Source: Hyalomma asiaticum
Taxonomy: Eukaryota > Arthropoda > Arachnida > Ixodida > Ixodidae
Length of the DNA stretch: 64,000 nucleotides
Direction of reading: 5' to 3'
Assembly: GCA_013339685.2 (NCBI GenBank)
Contig: CM023489.1
Span: 60,057,039 to 60,121,038 of the forward strand
Both the position numbers and the translations under genes were made by a program. The notes under the pieces are model-generated. The model saw nothing but the letters and a program-made list of their open reading frames with translations. It made no database searches and was not told the origin of the DNA. Below are positions 62,860-64,000 of the stretch, one piece after another; positions within the stretch are counted from its first letter, which is position 1; every line of letters begins with the position of its first letter.

Positions 62860-64000
62860 TTAAGCGCATGTGTTGGTGTTGTAAGGCTGCTGCACTTGGC
62901 AGGGAGTACAGCCCTTGACACTCAAGCCCTGCGCATTGGAAACGAAATGGGAAAAGAATGTTGGCAAATTTATATTGTTCAAGCAATAGTACCAAGGTTT
63001 TTCATTGGTGCATTTTGCATCACCGATGCCCAATGTTATGCCTAACATCTCATAGGTAAATTATATTTTAGAAGAACATTTTTGCGGCAAGATATTTTGA
63101 CGACTCAGATAGGTTCGAATGAATGCTCAGAATAACTTTTTTTCAACGATAGCCTTAGTGTTACACTTAAAGACAGCGCAATCATGCGCTGCTGTAAGCG
63201 CTGCTATGTTGACCTCTCTAACCGCCGTATCCTGAAACCAAACTTATCCTTATGCTTGTGACTTAGTAGCCCGTAACCTTAAAGTGACCCTTAACGCGTT
63301 TCAAGAACCAACCTTATACTTACATCTGAACTTTTCTTGTACTTATCGCCGCCATAAGTAAGGCTTCCTTAAGGTAGCCCCCGACCTGCCTTGACGCTCA
63401 CTTGTAAGCAAAAAAAATGGCAGGCATGGATGACAACTTTGCGGAATTGGTTTAAAATGTGGATCGGCATGAATTATCGAGCTGCGGGCAGCATATGCGT
63501 AAGTGCGAATGTCGCGACATGTAATCAGTGATCGCCTAAATACCATGGAGATTTGCGACAAACATGGGTACTTGTGCCGCTTCCGCTCCACAAGTGCCGT
63601 GCTGAAGCTTCATGCCATCCCTGCGAAAGGACACCGACGGTCGGGGAGGTACCTTGACGGCTCCTTACCCAACAAGGCTACAACCGCTTCAGCGAGACTC
63701 TTCGTTTTGTAAGCAAGGCGCAACAAGTCACTTATGGATAACGGCTGTTGCAGCAGAGCATCGAAGGAAAGTGTACGCGATCGCATGTGCCCTACTTCAC
63801 CGAAACAGCTGGACATGGCACGTCGGCGGAGCTAGCATACATCAGGGATCACTGTAAACAAAATTTGGTTTTACTAAAGTGAAGTTTTATTGAAAAGGGA
63901 ATCAAGTGACAGTAGCGAGTAGCGAAAACAGAGCCCAGCGGGACAGAAGAAAAGTACACGCACCGAGCACGAAGGGGTACCAAAGTAAGCCGGAATAATC
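62860..64000. other. Unassigned interval to window end
   Basis: No family was recognized. Frames 62827-63045 and 63503-63857 (+) lack motifs. TTTTATTGAAAAGG at 63886-63899 reads as TCAATAAAAC on the minus strand and might be the polyadenylation end of a minus-strand element entering from the right. Confidence 0.3.

Overview
The window is a repeat-dominated stretch of an animal nuclear genome, most likely an ixodid tick. Two things suggest this: the recurring tRNA-derived SINE, which resembles those known from hard ticks, and a mix of I-like and CR1/L2-like LINEs, RTE, Ty3/gypsy, BEL/Pao and Penelope-like elements with GIY-YIG domains. The species is an inference; nothing here is diagnostic. 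There are no bacterial features, no rRNA and no functional tRNA. Nearly every long reading frame belongs to a decayed transposable element. The only candidate piece of a host gene is one exon-like segment at 59537-59716.

Layout. 1-2850: 3' part of an I-clade LINE (+). 4050-7110: a second, heavily decayed I-like LINE (-), possibly with an ORF1 remnant to 7785. 8375-9640: two Penelope-like (PLE) copies head to head. 9960-10240: LINE ORF1 remnant. 11020-15845: gypsy element (-) split by a second PLE with an inverted tail (14373-15702). 15840-17440: CR1-like LINE end (-) with a tetranucleotide tail. 17504-20928: element with CACT-type ends, an exact 46-bp array, a third PLE and a LINE tail. 20930-22240: diverged inverted repeat. 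23935-24390: I-like LINE tail. 24400-26852: gypsy pol (+).

31497-32264 and 44243-45068: two copies of a composite repeat (AT tract, embedded SINE, short terminal inverted repeats). 32490-36320: LTR element with gag, protease and integrase but no visible reverse transcriptase. 36750-40150: CR1-like LINE (-) with endonuclease and an ORF1 carrying a 2A-like motif. 40196-44243: I-like LINE between two direct repeats, itself split by a CR1-like LINE. 45140-50500: gypsy element (-) interrupted at its RT active site by a younger gypsy (45890-48944) with perfect target-site duplication. 50810-52715: RTE-like LINE split by an LTR-like insert. 52720-59113: BEL/Pao element (-) split by a TTAA-flanked 2.5-kb element. 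61440-62850: another gypsy pol remnant (-).

The window therefore reads as layers of nested insertion rather than cooperating genes. No intact autonomous element is present. The best preserved are the 634-codon LINE RT frame at 40466-42370 and the LTR element at 45890-48944. The most informative structures are the precisely datable nestings, two PLEs with the same head-to-head architecture, the 46-bp array, the TTAA element with its drifting AT-rich array, and two perfect hairpins with 3-nt loops. I found no clearly new biological system. I translated by eye; coordinates without a stated TSD or LTR edge are approximate.
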